A DNA stretch of 64,000 nucleotides from Rhodococcus_G sp042754225 (GTDB lineage Bacteria; Actinomycetota; Actinomycetes; Mycobacteriales; Mycobacteriaceae). Positions 24,855 through 34,259 of the stretch are shown in pieces. The translations under genes and the position numbers were made by a program. The notes under the pieces were generated by a model. That model did no database searches. It was not told where the DNA came from and was given only the letters and a program-made list of their open reading frames with translations. Within the stretch, counting starts at the first letter, position 1, and every line of letters starts with the position of its first letter. The stretch is from positions 31,792 to 95,791 of the forward strand of contig NZ_JBHZAH010000004.1 of assembly GCF_042754225.1 (NCBI RefSeq), written 5' to 3'.

Positions 24855-26375
24855 ATGGGAATTCCGAGTCTCGACGACCTGAAGGACCGCCTCGGCGAGT
24901 TCGCCACCGACATCGGCGAACTCGCGCACCACCCCGGCAACAAGATCGTCGACATCGTGTCGGGCTACGACCTCAACGAGCGCAGCCGCGTCCGCGACGA
25001 ACAGGAGGCGGGCAACGCCGAGCGCTCCGACATCCACGGCACGCAGTCGGACCTGCGCGGGCGATTCGGCGGCGCATACGACCCGCCGGCGATCACCGCT
25101 CCGGAGAGCTTCGACTCGATGTCGCACGCCGAGATCAAGGCCGCGGTCGACGAGATGGCGGTCGGACCGATCCGCGCGAGCGCTCTTGGCTGGACCCGGA
25201 TCGGGGACTCGCTCGAGCAGGCGCTCACCGGCTTCCGGCGCGACATCTCGACCCTGATCGGCGCCGGCTGGGAGGGCATCGGTGCCGACAAGGCGAACGA
25301 GGCCACCGCGAAGTACAGCGAGGCGTCGAAGAACCTGGCGGTCGCGGGCAAACTGATCGGCAGCAAGGTCGCCGAGGCCGCGACCGGCATCGCGCAGGTC
25401 AAGGCGACGGTGCCGCCCGTCGAGCAGGGTTCGGTGCTCGGGGCCGCCCTCGAGGTGGCCCTCCCGCCGGCCGGCCTGATCAAGGCCCTGCTGCACGGGC
25501 GGGACGAGGCGCACCAGCAGGCCATCCAGGTGATGAAGACCGTCTACACGCCGGTGATGCGGCAGGCCGACACCAACGTGCCGGTGCTGCCGACCCCGTT
25601 GAACGTCGTCAACGGCATCGACCCGTCGCCGGTCCCGCAGCCGGGCGCGGGTGGCGGCGCAGGGGCTGGGCCAGTGTCCGGCCCGCCCGGCTCTTCCGGC
25701 GGCGCCTGGCCGCAAATCGCGAACCAGGGCGACCACCGGCTCGGGGCGACAACCACTCCGGGCGCCCCCGACGACGCGACGACGGCGGGCACCGGCAACA
25801 ACCCGCTCGGTGGCGGCGACGCCACCACCGTGCAGTCCGCCTCGAGCCCGAATTCGAGCCTCGCCCAGAGCGATCCGTCGTCCGGCTCGACCAGGCCCGC
25901 ATCCGCACCCGCATCCGACGGTGCGGGATCCGGAGCGGGACTCGCGGGCGGCCACGGGCCGGGTGCCGGACCGACCGCGGGCACGCACTCGGGATCGCAC
26001 GGCGGCGCCGGCGCGGGCGCAGGCACACGCGCAGGCACACGCGCAGGCGCCGGGTCCGGCCGCGGCGCGCGGTCGGTGGCCGGCCTCGGCGGCGGAGGGG
26101 CGGGGTCGGCCGGCCTCGGCGGCAGGGTCCCGGGCGGACTCGTCGGCGGGATCGCGGGCTCTCCCGCGTCGGCCGGGTCCGGTGCCTCGACGGGGACCGC
26201 GGCGGCGGGAAAGGCGGGCGCGCCCGGTGCCGGCATGATGCCCGGCGCCGGGGCCCGCGGCCGCGGTGACGAGGACACCGAGCACAAGACGCCCGGCTAC
26301 CTGATCAACGTCGACAACGGCAACGAGATCGTCGGCACCCTGCCGAAGGTCGCGCCGCCGGTGCTCGGCGCCTGA
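24855..26375 (+). CDS. PPE/WXG100-like protein with Gly/Ala-rich region
   Basis: The 506-residue protein has a helical N-terminal half with IRASALGWTRIGDSLEQAL and a WXG-like turn GAGWEGIGADKANEA, as in PPE/ESX-type substrates. Residues 255-470 are low-complexity Gly/Ala/Ser/Pro. The end, KTPGYLINVDNGNEIVGTL, is a conserved-looking tail. It probably pairs with the small helical protein just upstream and may leave the cell by a type VII system, but no ecc genes are in the window. A 12-base tandem repeat (GCAGGCACACGC) at 26019-26048 lies in the low-complexity part. Confidence 0.7.
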   Translation: MGIPSLDDLKDRLGEFATDIGELAHHPGNKIVDIVSGYDLNERSRVRDEQEAGNAERSDIHGTQSDLRGRFGGAYDPPAITAPESFDSMSHAEIKAAVDEMAVGPIRASALGWTRIGDSLEQALTGFRRDISTLIGAGWEGIGADKANEATAKYSEASKNLAVAGKLIGSKVAEAATGIAQVKATVPPVEQGSVLGAALEVALPPAGLIKALLHGRDEAHQQAIQVMKTVYTPVMRQADTNVPVLPTPLNVVNGIDPSPVPQPGAGGGAGAGPVSGPPGSSGGAWPQIANQGDHRLGATTTPGAPDDATTAGTGNNPLGGGDATTVQSASSPNSSLAQSDPSSGSTRPASAPASDGAGSGAGLAGGHGPGAGPTAGTHSGSHGGAGAGAGTRAGTRAGAGSGRGARSVAGLGGGGAGSAGLGGRVPGGLVGGIAGSPASAGSGASTGTAAAGKAGAPGAGMMPGAGARGRGDEDTEHKTPGYLINVDNGNEIVGTLPKVAPPVLGA

Positions 26376-26393
26376 GCCGTTTCAGGATCGCGG

Positions 26394-27773
26394 CTACTTC
26401 AGGATCGCGCCGGGATTGAGGATCCCGTCCGGGTCCAGCGCCGTCTTGATCCGGCGGGTCAGCTCCATCACGTCCTCGCCCAGCTGGTTCGGCAGCCAGT
26501 CCCGCTTGAGCCGACCGACGCCGTGCTCGCCGGTGATCGTCCCGCCCAGCCCGACGGCCAGGTTCATCACGCGGCCGAACGCCAGCTGCGCCCGATCCAC
26601 CTCGTCGGGATCGGAGGAGTCGAACACGATGAGCGGGTGGGTGTTGCCGTCCCCGGCGTGTGCGACCACGCAGATCAGCACGTCGCAGTCCTCGGCGATG
26701 GCCTCGACACCGGTGATCAGCCGGGGGAGCGCGTCCATCGGCACCCCGACGTCCTCGAGCAGCAGGCTGCCCAGCGCCTGCACCGCCGGGAACACGGCCC
26801 GCCGCGCCGCGGTGAACGCCTCGCCCTCCTCAGGATCGTCGGTGGCGAACACCTCTGTCGCGCCGTGACTTTCGCAGGCCGCCACCATCGTCGCGATCTC
26901 GTGCGCGGCGGCGGCGCCCGGCGCGTCGGACTGGGCGAGCAGCAGCGCCCGAGCGTTGCGGTCCAGGCCCATCCGCACCGAGTCCTCGACCGCGTTGATG
27001 CTGGCGTGGTCCATGAACTCGAGCATCGCCGGTCGCATCGTGCGGGTGATCGCGAGGACCGCGTCCGCGGCGTCCTGCACCGACTCGAACGACGCGACGA
27101 GGGTCGACGCAGGCGACTGCGCGGGGATCAGCCGCAGCGTGACCTCGGTGATGATGCCGAGGGTGCCCTCGCTGCCGACGAACAGCTTGGTCAGCGACAG
27201 TCCCGCGACGTCCTTGAGTCGCGGTCCGCCGAGTTGCACCGCGGTGCCGTCGGCCAGCACCACCTGCAGGCCCAGCACGTAGTCGGTGGTGACGCCGTAC
27301 TTCACGCAGCACAGTCCGCCGGCGTTGGTCGCCGCGTTGCCGCCGATCGAGCAGATCTCGAACGACGACGGATCCGGCGGGTACCAGAGTCCGTGATCGG
27401 CGGCGGCGGCCTTGACCTCCGCGTTGAGCAGTCCGGGCTGGACCACCGCGACGCGGGTGACCGGGTCGACGGTGATGGCCCGCATCTTCTCGGTGGTGAG
27501 CACGATGCCGCCGTCCACCGCGGACGAGCCGCCGGACAGTCCCGACCCGGCGCCGCGCGGGACCACGGGAACGCGGTGCGTGGTGGCCCAGCGCATCACC
27601 GCCTGCACGTCCTCGGTGCAGGTCGCGCGGACCACCGCCAGCGGGGTACCCGCGTTCGGGTCGGCGGCCCAGTCCTGGCGGTAGCCGGCCGTCAGGTCCG
27701 GGTCGGTGACCAGGGCGCCGTCGGGGAGGATCGCGGCCAGGTCGTCGAGCGCAGCGGGATCAACCGTCGTCAT
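26394..27773 (-). CDS. glcD: FAD-linked oxidase, glycolate/D-lactate dehydrogenase type
   Basis: The 459-residue protein belongs to the vanillyl-alcohol-oxidase flavin family. The FAD-binding half shows VPVVPRGAGSGLSGGSS, SIGGNAATNAGGLCCVKYG and LFVGSEGTLGIITEVTL. The C-terminal half has VAHAGDGNTHPLIVF and GTITGEHGVGRLKRDWL, which hold the substrate and metal residues of the GlcD/D-LDH group. It oxidises a 2-hydroxyacid, probably glycolate or D-lactate, passing electrons to the respiratory chain. No GlcE or GlcF subunits are next to it, so it likely works alone. It is convergent with the PPE-like gene. Confidence 0.88.
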   Translation of the reverse strand: MTTVDPAALDDLAAILPDGALVTDPDLTAGYRQDWAADPNAGTPLAVVRATCTEDVQAVMRWATTHRVPVVPRGAGSGLSGGSSAVDGGIVLTTEKMRAITVDPVTRVAVVQPGLLNAEVKAAAADHGLWYPPDPSSFEICSIGGNAATNAGGLCCVKYGVTTDYVLGLQVVLADGTAVQLGGPRLKDVAGLSLTKLFVGSEGTLGIITEVTLRLIPAQSPASTLVASFESVQDAADAVLAITRTMRPAMLEFMDHASINAVEDSVRMGLDRNARALLLAQSDAPGAAAAHEIATMVAACESHGATEVFATDDPEEGEAFTAARRAVFPAVQALGSLLLEDVGVPMDALPRLITGVEAIAEDCDVLICVVAHAGDGNTHPLIVFDSSDPDEVDRAQLAFGRVMNLAVGLGGTITGEHGVGRLKRDWLPNQLGEDVMELTRRIKTALDPDGILNPGAILK

Positions 27774-27855
27774 GACTCCATCATGCCGCCTGGGTCCGGG
27801 CGCGCCAGCGGTCCATCCGGTGGCCGGGAGGCGCCGGCGAGCGGGCGGCGTACGG

Positions 27856-28206
27856 TCACCCGCGCTGCTGCGCCAGCAGGGCGGCGATCCGCTCGATCAG
27901 CTCGTACGGAATCGGCTTGCCCAGCGGGAACTTGGCCGTCCCCGGACCCGACCTGTACGGCGCCAAGTCCCGCTCGAACTCCGGGCCGCCCGCGGGCAGC
28001 GGGTACACGCTGACGTGGTGCTTCCACCCCGCGAAGTACACCAACGACTTGCCGCCCAGGGTGACGGTGGGGATGTCGTAGCTGATCCGCTCGCCCGACC
28101 CGGGGACGATCCGGTGGAGTCGCGCGCGGATCTCCTCGAGGATCGCGCGCACGCCGTCGGGGAAGGACGCGATGTACTCGTCCACGGTCGCGAATTTCTC
28201 TGCCAC
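27856..28206 (-). CDS. DUF1801/YdhG-family small protein
   Basis: The 116-residue protein shows the DUF1801 pattern: FATVDEYIASFPDGVRAILEEIR, ERISYDIPTVTLGGKSLVYF and HHVSVYPLPAGG, ending in PYELIERIAALL. Members resemble frataxin-like folds and have been called iron chaperones, but the role is poorly proven. The GTG at 28206 is behind GAGAGG. It lies 26 bases after the DUF4232 lipoprotein gene on the same strand. Confidence 0.8.
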   Translation of the reverse strand: MAEKFATVDEYIASFPDGVRAILEEIRARLHRIVPGSGERISYDIPTVTLGGKSLVYFAGWKHHVSVYPLPAGGPEFERDLAPYRSGPGTAKFPLGKPIPYELIERIAALLAQQRG

Positions 28207-28232
28207 GGGCCACCTCTCGTCGACGCGGGCGC

Positions 28233-28868
28233 TCAGCCCGGGACCACCGCCGTCACCTCGAGCTGATGCACACCGGGCTGGGTGCAGCCGGTCCCGCTGT
28301 GCGGCAGGTACAGCGAGTCGTACGCATTCGGCGGGTACACCCGCAGCCCGCCGACGGCGCCGGGCACGCACTGCTGGGACGGGTAGTTCAGTACCTGCAC
28401 GGCCCGCACGTTCGCGGTCGCGCTCGCTCCGGGCGCCACCGGCACCGGCCCGGTGCCGGAACCGGCGCGGGTCGCCGGGGCACCGACCTGGGTGCCGCCC
28501 TCCCCGGTCACGTAGGAGACCCCCGGGAAGCCGTCCAGGGTGCACGTGCGACCGCCGGTGTTGGCGAACACCAGCGGGATCATCACCGACCCGGCCGCGC
28601 CCTCGGACTGGCCGGCGGTCAACCGCAGCTCCGCTGCGGTGCACGCGTTCGGATCGACAGCGGGGTGATCGGTCGAGGTGGGCGCGGTGCTCTCGCCGGG
28701 CCCGGCGCTGCCGGTCGGTCCACCGCCGGTGCCCGCGGGAGCGGTCTCGGACCCCGCGGGCGGCGCCGCCGTGACCGCCGCCGTGTCGTTCGAGGTGCCG
28801 GAACTGCAGCCCGCCAGGGCGAGTGCGAGCGCCGCGGTGAGCACCGCTGCGGATTCCCGAGTGCGCAT
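28233..28868 (-). CDS. DUF4232 lipoprotein
   Basis: The 211-residue product has a lipoprotein signal with LALAGC near residue 20, a low-complexity Thr/Gly/Pro linker to about residue 70, and a DUF4232 beta-rich domain: CTAAELRLTAGQSEGAAG, PLVFANTGGRTCTLDGFPG and QLEVTAVVPG. Two Cys pairs are likely disulfides outside the membrane. The function of DUF4232 is not known. Confidence 0.85.
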   Translation of the reverse strand: MRTRESAAVLTAALALALAGCSSGTSNDTAAVTAAPPAGSETAPAGTGGGPTGSAGPGESTAPTSTDHPAVDPNACTAAELRLTAGQSEGAAGSVMIPLVFANTGGRTCTLDGFPGVSYVTGEGGTQVGAPATRAGSGTGPVPVAPGASATANVRAVQVLNYPSQQCVPGAVGGLRVYPPNAYDSLYLPHSGTGCTQPGVHQLEVTAVVPG

Positions 28869-28922
28869 CGCCGCACCGTCCTCTCTCGGCTGCCCGACCG
28901 TCGAGTCGAACCTACCCTCCGC

Positions 28923-30356
28923 TCAGCGGTGCCCGGCGTGCAGGCAGGCCTCGAACATCGCCCGCACCTCGCCCACGTGTTCGTCCAGGTTCTCGACGGT
29001 CCACCCCTCGGTCGACACCGGCGGGAGCACCTCCACGTGCACCGTCCCCGGGTGCGCGACAAGCGAATTGCGCCACATCAGCTCGCCGGCGTCGTGGATG
29101 ACGATCGGCACGATAGGCACCCCCGCCTGGATGGCCAGGTGGAAGCCGCCCTTCTTGAACCTGCCCAGCCGCGGGGTGGGGGAGCGGGTGCCCTCCGGCG
29201 CGATCGCGATCGAGATGCCCGAGAGCAGCTTGTCCACCGCAGGCGCGAGCGCCGCCTTCGCCTTGGTGGTGTCCGACCGGTCGATGTACGCGACGTCCAG
29301 CAGCGCCCCGACCGGGACGAACCGCGGGTCGTGCGAGGCCTCCTTCTTCGCCACCCCGGTCACGTCGCGGCGGATCACGCTGCCGATCACCAGCATGTCC
29401 AGCGACGACTGGTGGTTGAACATGAACACCGCTGGCCGCTCGCTCCAGGCGTTCTCCCTCCCGGTGATCCGCAGGGTGATCCCGCAGATGGTCAGCGCCA
29501 CGTCCGGGCCGAAGGTGCCGACCAGGTTCGCCGCCATCTGACGGTTGCGGGTGAGCAGACCGGCGGACGCCCCGACCGCGGCGGTGGTCATCAGCGCCCC
29601 GATCGCGGCGGCGGTGCGCGCCGTCGACAGCGGTGTCGCCCCGCGCTGCGGCTTGCTCAGCGTCACCCTCGACCAGCCCCGTTCCCTGGCCACCCGGGTC
29701 AGGCCGCGGTCGGGGTTCAGGGCGACCGGCCGCCCGACCGACTCGAGCATCGGAACGTCCTCGGCGCCATTGGAATAGGCGAACGCGTCGGCCAGGTCCG
29801 CCCCGCGGGCCTCCGCGTACGCGGCCAGCGCCTTCGCCTTCTCCGGGCCCCACAGCGGTGGGGTGGCGAGTGCACCGGTCAGCATCCCGTCCACGACCTC
29901 CGGCTCGCTGCACAGCACGTCGGTGATCTCGAGGTCCGCGGCGACGTACTGCGCCTGGTAGGGCGTGGCGGAGGTGGCCATCACCACGGTGTGCCCGGCC
30001 CGCCGGTGCGCGGCGAGCAGGCCGCGGGCCTCGGCGTAGATCATCCCCGCGATCTCCTGGACGAACAGCCGCTGTCCCCACTCTCGCAGTTCGTCGTCCT
30101 GGCGACCGGCCAATGCCTGCACCGCGATCTGCATCAGTCCGTCGACGTCGGCGCCGCGGAACTGGGTGTCGATCGCCGCGCCGGTGGTGCGCAGCAGCTC
30201 CTCGAGGCTGATGTCGAAGCGGCGCAACCGGTCCCGGTACACCACGCTCGCCGAGTAGCCGGCGATCAGGGTGCCGTCGAGATCGAACGCGGCCAGTGTG
30301 CCGGGCCCGGGTGGTGCCGCCGCGATCGCCCGGTGCAGGTCCCCGAGGGCGCTCAC
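28923..30356 (-). CDS. plsC: HAD phosphatase / 1-acylglycerol-3-phosphate acyltransferase fusion (PlsC)
   Basis: The 477-residue protein has two enzymes in one. Residues 15-225 are a HAD-IB phosphatase (AAFDLDGTLIAGYSAS, then MATSATPYQAQYVA and FAYSNGAEDVPML). After a hydrophobic stretch, residues 290-477 are a PlsC acyltransferase with the HX4D motif in FNHQSSLDMLVIG and the EGTRS motif in IAPEGTRSPTPRLGRFKKG. It matches M. tuberculosis Rv2483c in layout. It would acylate lysophosphatidic acid and perhaps release the phosphate to give diacylglycerol. Its GTG at 30356 overlaps the stop of plsB as GTGA. Confidence 0.9.
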   Translation of the reverse strand: MSALGDLHRAIAAAPPGPGTLAAFDLDGTLIAGYSASVVYRDRLRRFDISLEELLRTTGAAIDTQFRGADVDGLMQIAVQALAGRQDDELREWGQRLFVQEIAGMIYAEARGLLAAHRRAGHTVVMATSATPYQAQYVAADLEITDVLCSEPEVVDGMLTGALATPPLWGPEKAKALAAYAEARGADLADAFAYSNGAEDVPMLESVGRPVALNPDRGLTRVARERGWSRVTLSKPQRGATPLSTARTAAAIGALMTTAAVGASAGLLTRNRQMAANLVGTFGPDVALTICGITLRITGRENAWSERPAVFMFNHQSSLDMLVIGSVIRRDVTGVAKKEASHDPRFVPVGALLDVAYIDRSDTTKAKAALAPAVDKLLSGISIAIAPEGTRSPTPRLGRFKKGGFHLAIQAGVPIVPIVIHDAGELMWRNSLVAHPGTVHVEVLPPVSTEGWTVENLDEHVGEVRAMFEACLHAGHR

Positions 30357-32671
30357 CGGTCCGGGTCCTCGGTCAGGTAGCCGGGCTCGTGGGGAAGGTG
30401 GCCGTGCTCCTGCAGCTGGTTCAGGCGGGCGTGGGCGAGGGCGCGGATGTGCCGGACCCGTCCGACGAGGGTGTTGATCTCCTCCGCGAATGCCAGTCGG
30501 CGCGCCGTGAGGTCGGCCGCGCTCTCCCCCTCGGCCGGCGTCATCAGCCCGCGGTTGCGGGCCAGCCTGAGCGCGGTGGCGAACAGCTCGCCGGAGATCG
30601 ACTCGCTGCTGGCGATCTGCTGGCGCAGCCGACGCCTCCTGGCCAGGGACAGGCACTCGGTGACGAAGACCTTCTCGTCGAACTTCGCCGCCACCGGGGT
30701 GTCGACGAGGTGGTCGGCCACGACCGCGTACGCCTCCAGGAACGGCAGCAGGACACGGTGCGCCAGGTACGGTTTCGCCCCCGTGAGCACCTTCTGGGTG
30801 TTCTGGGGTTCGCCGAGGTCGAGCTCCCACCGCGGGTCGATCAGGTCGAGCTCGGTGCGCATCTCCCGCTCGAAGGTGTCGCGGTCACTGAAGAAGAACT
30901 CGAACTTGAGCAGGTCCCGGATGCGTTTGGCCTCGGCCCACCCGTCGACGATCGGGTCGGCGAAGCGCCCGTCGACCGCGGCCTGCAGCACCAGTTCCGC
31001 GATCGCGCGAACCACGAGGAAGTGAATGGTCGTGTTTCGGTAGAACGCGGCGACGAGGTGCTGATCCTTGCCGAGGTAGAACACCCGGTCGTCGCCCTCG
31101 CCGTCGCAGCGCAGCACTCCCGAATCGAGGTGCGTGCGCAGCGCCTGGCGGATCACCTGCGGGTTGGTCAGGTCCACGTCACCCGCGGTCGGCAGCTCGC
31201 GCGCGCTGATGTACGCGACCAGTGGCGTGAGCATGAAGGTCAGCTCGGGGATCGTCAGCGCGCGGTCCTCGATGCCGAGGAAGGCCAGCATCACCAGCGA
31301 GGAGGCCGTCACCGGGGTCACCTCGTTGATGCGGTGGCAGACCTCGAACGCCGTCTTCTGGATCGCCAGGCGCGAGTCCTCCTCCTGACTCAGCGATTCC
31401 GCGAGCGAGAGGGGGCGTCCGATGGTGACGTGCGCGACGCCGGTGCGCCGCCCCTGGGCGCGGACGTAGCCGAACAGCCAGCGCAGGCTCTCCCGCTGCT
31501 TGGCCGCGCCGTGCGCCTCGTCGGCCATCGCGCTGACCTCGTAGAGCTGGTCGTAGGTCAGCGACACCGGCACCAGGTAGACGTCGGAGGCCACCGAGGA
31601 CTGGAAGGCCTTGGCCAGGTAGGTGAGCAGGCCGAAGCGCGGCGGCCGGAGCTTGCCGGTGCGGCTGCGTCCGCCCTCGATGTACCACTCGAGGTTGAAC
31701 CGCTTGGTCAGCAGGTACCGCATGTATTCGCGCAGGGTCCACTTGTAGACCTCGTCGTCGCCGAACTTGCGGCGGATGAAGACCGTGCCGCTGCGCTTGC
31801 TGATCGGACCGATCGGCCAGAAGCTGACGTTGAGCCCGCCCATCACGTGGTTGAGCGGCAGGCCGCCCCCGACCAGCGCGGGCCGCAGCACCAGCGGGTC
31901 GAGGTAGGAGCGGTGACTGGGCAGGAACACCAACGAGTGCTGCCGGTTCAGCTCGCGCAGCTCCTCGAAGCGCGAGGTGTCCACGTCCAGGCGGTACGCG
32001 CGGGAGAAGTAGCGCCCCAACCGATCCCACAGTGCGACGGCCCGGCGGCTCTGCGTCGCGACCAGCTCGGCGAGTGCCTCGCGGGACCGCTTGTCGACCT
32101 CGGCGACGCTGACGTCCAGTCGCTCGGCGAGCTCGCGGACGCCGGCGTGAAAGCGGGTGGTGTCGGTGATCTCGTCCACCACGAACCGCGACACCTTGTA
32201 CTGCGAGCCGAGTAGTCCGCGTTCGGCGCGCTCCAACGCCAGTGCCGCCTGCCGACGGATGAACTCCGGGAGGGACCCGCCGCCGGAGTCGGCGAGCCGG
32301 CGCTCGAGGTCGCTCAGCGGTGCAGGTTCGCCCTGGACCACCCGGCAGCGCTCCGGGGTGCTGCGCAGCGTCCGCCGCTGCGCACCGCGGCCGGGATGCA
32401 ACGGGTCCCGCGGGGACAGCGCCTCGCGCAGCCTGTGCGAGTTCGACTCCTCCGGCGACCGCGGCAGCCACACCACACGCACGGGCGTGAGCAGTGGGTC
32501 GTCCTCGCGCCGGGTCAGGTCGCTCAGGCTCTGGTCGGTGATGACGACGGTCGTCGGGGCCCCGCCGGTCGGGTCCTTCTGCATGCGGAGCCAGGTGCGC
32601 AGCACACCCGACTCGGTCTCGGTCATCGACTCGGTGAGATAGACCCGCGGCCGTTCCATGTGCGCAGTCAT
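30353..32671 (-). CDS. plsB: Glycerol-3-phosphate 1-O-acyltransferase (PlsB)
   Basis: The 772-residue length fits PlsB. The acyltransferase core has HX4D in FLPSHRSYLDPLVLRP near residue 255, GGLNVSFWPIGPISKRSG, FIRRKFGDDE and the EGGRSRTGKLRPPR block. It adds the first acyl chain to glycerol-3-phosphate. I chose the ATG at 32671 behind GAGAGGAG; the frame remains open further upstream but that part is antisense to nothing useful and overlaps the wax-ester synthase gene. It lies 20 bases after that gene and overlaps plsC, so all three are one operon, as in M. tuberculosis Rv2484c-Rv2482c (with plsB and plsC swapped). Confidence 0.92.
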   Translation of the reverse strand: MTAHMERPRVYLTESMTETESGVLRTWLRMQKDPTGGAPTTVVITDQSLSDLTRREDDPLLTPVRVVWLPRSPEESNSHRLREALSPRDPLHPGRGAQRRTLRSTPERCRVVQGEPAPLSDLERRLADSGGGSLPEFIRRQAALALERAERGLLGSQYKVSRFVVDEITDTTRFHAGVRELAERLDVSVAEVDKRSREALAELVATQSRRAVALWDRLGRYFSRAYRLDVDTSRFEELRELNRQHSLVFLPSHRSYLDPLVLRPALVGGGLPLNHVMGGLNVSFWPIGPISKRSGTVFIRRKFGDDEVYKWTLREYMRYLLTKRFNLEWYIEGGRSRTGKLRPPRFGLLTYLAKAFQSSVASDVYLVPVSLTYDQLYEVSAMADEAHGAAKQRESLRWLFGYVRAQGRRTGVAHVTIGRPLSLAESLSQEEDSRLAIQKTAFEVCHRINEVTPVTASSLVMLAFLGIEDRALTIPELTFMLTPLVAYISARELPTAGDVDLTNPQVIRQALRTHLDSGVLRCDGEGDDRVFYLGKDQHLVAAFYRNTTIHFLVVRAIAELVLQAAVDGRFADPIVDGWAEAKRIRDLLKFEFFFSDRDTFEREMRTELDLIDPRWELDLGEPQNTQKVLTGAKPYLAHRVLLPFLEAYAVVADHLVDTPVAAKFDEKVFVTECLSLARRRRLRQQIASSESISGELFATALRLARNRGLMTPAEGESAADLTARRLAFAEEINTLVGRVRHIRALAHARLNQLQEHGHLPHEPGYLTEDPDR

Positions 32672-32691
32672 TGCCCTGCTCCTCTCATGAC

Positions 32692-34155
32692 CTACGCCCC
32701 TTCCTCTCGTCCCAGTGCCACGATCTCGTCGAGGCTCTCCTGCAGACAGTCCATGAAGAGCGCGGGTTTGGTGACCGCGGCCGTGTCGAGATTGACCCCG
32801 ATGCAGCAGGTGCCGGCGTGCGAGACCAGCGTCGCCATCACCGCGCAGCCCGGCGCCGGGCCGAACGGGAACATCCGCTCGATCCGTGCGCCCGCCAGGT
32901 ACACCGGGACCGGGACCCCGGCGACGTTGCTGGCCTGCAGGTCCAGGCCGGTGGACTGGGAGAGGTACCAGTTCGCCAGCAGCGAGGTGGGCAGCCGGGA
33001 CAGCAGCGGGGCGGCGAGATCGAGCGCGTCGAGCGCGGGTTCCTCGCGCAGTCCGAGGACGATCGCGCGCACCTGTGCGATCCGCTTCACCGGGTCCGCC
33101 TCGGTCGCGGGTCCGGCGAAGCGCACGGCCGCGAACCGGTTGCCACCGGACGGATCCGAGGCGCGGCGCATGTTCACCGGCATCCCCATCGGGACCTGCC
33201 CGACCTGCACGCCGAGCTTGTCGTGGTAGCGGGCAAAGCCGCCGAGCAGGGCCGCGACGTACGCGTCGTTGACCGATCCGTGGGCGTCGTGGGCCGCCGA
33301 CTTGAGCTCCGGCAGCCCGACCTCGAGCACCCCGAACCACCGGCCGAGTCCGCGGTTGCGCAGCAGCGGCGAGCCGGTCGCGGGCGGCGGCGTGACGATG
33401 CGGCGCAGTGAATTCGCGTACCCCACTACCTCGGTCGCGGCGCCGACCGGGTTGGTGACGGTCGCGACGGCCGCCCGGACGGCGCCGCCCACGAGGTCGC
33501 CGATGCGGCCGGGCGTCTTCTGGATCTCCGAGACCACGTCCTGGCGCATGGCCGTGATGGTGGACAGGTGCTCCGGGGGAGCGGGCAGGCGGTCCGGCTT
33601 GTCGGGGGTGGGCTCGGCGCGGCGACTGTGCAGCAGGGTCATCAACCCGATACCGCCCATCCCGTCGGTCATGCTGTGGTGGGTCTTGACGACGTAGACC
33701 GCGCGGCCGTCGGGCAGGCCCTCGATGAGCATCGCCGTCCAGGGCGGCCGGGCCTTGTCGAACGGTTCGGTGGCCAGGTGCCGGCACATCCGCAGCGCGT
33801 GGTCGAAGTCGGCGGGCTCGGGCAGTCGGACCCGGCGCAGGTGGTAGTCGAGGTCGAACTCGGGGTCCACCGACCACACCGGGTTGCCGAGGCCGAACGC
33901 CGGCTCCACCGCCCGCATCCGGATCCGGGGCACGATGTGCGACGCCCACTCGTGCGCCTTGACCAGTCGGTCCCAGTCGGGTGAGCGGTCCAGGACGTCG
34001 ACCGCGACGATCGGGGTCCGCAGCTGCGGCTGCGCCTCCTCCATCCGCCACATGCCGGTCTCGAAGTCGGACATGGTGCGATCCCAGCCGGCCGCGACGG
34101 CGGAGAGGTCGACGTCGACCGCGCTCGGTGGAATCAGCGGATCGCCATCGGCCAT
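32692..34155 (-). CDS. Wax ester synthase/diacylglycerol acyltransferase (WS/DGAT)
   Basis: The 487-residue protein has the family catalytic motif as THHSMTDGMGG near residue 158, the N-terminal DFETGMWRMEEAQPQ block and the late region LSQSTGLDLQASNVAGVPVP. It transfers an acyl chain from acyl-CoA to diacylglycerol or a fatty alcohol, making storage triacylglycerol or wax. It begins an operon with plsB and plsC, so the cluster covers several steps of triacylglycerol synthesis. The ATG at 34155 follows GAGGGAG. Confidence 0.9.
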   Translation of the reverse strand: MADGDPLIPPSAVDVDLSAVAAGWDRTMSDFETGMWRMEEAQPQLRTPIVAVDVLDRSPDWDRLVKAHEWASHIVPRIRMRAVEPAFGLGNPVWSVDPEFDLDYHLRRVRLPEPADFDHALRMCRHLATEPFDKARPPWTAMLIEGLPDGRAVYVVKTHHSMTDGMGGIGLMTLLHSRRAEPTPDKPDRLPAPPEHLSTITAMRQDVVSEIQKTPGRIGDLVGGAVRAAVATVTNPVGAATEVVGYANSLRRIVTPPPATGSPLLRNRGLGRWFGVLEVGLPELKSAAHDAHGSVNDAYVAALLGGFARYHDKLGVQVGQVPMGMPVNMRRASDPSGGNRFAAVRFAGPATEADPVKRIAQVRAIVLGLREEPALDALDLAAPLLSRLPTSLLANWYLSQSTGLDLQASNVAGVPVPVYLAGARIERMFPFGPAPGCAVMATLVSHAGTCCIGVNLDTAAVTKPALFMDCLQESLDEIVALGREEGA

Positions 34156-34259
34156 GGTCGCACTCCCTCGGTGGTTGAGTCCTGTCCGCGGTCGTCGACC
34201 TCAGTCTGTACCCGACCGGGCGGACGCGTCACGCTTTCGGGACGCGGGTGTCGGCGCGG

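Noticed and set aside
26019..26048. 12-base tandem repeat, possible minisatellite or CRISPR-like array
   Set aside because: It is part of the low-complexity Gly/Ala coding region and has no spacers.
26380..26412. Direct repeat TTCAGGATCGCG at the end of the glycolate oxidase gene
   Set aside because: Too short and at a gene end; probably chance or a small slip.
32672..34051. Possible N-terminal extension of PlsB
   Set aside because: The frame is open but Arg/Pro-rich and lies inside the WS/DGAT gene; PlsB length is normal from 32671.
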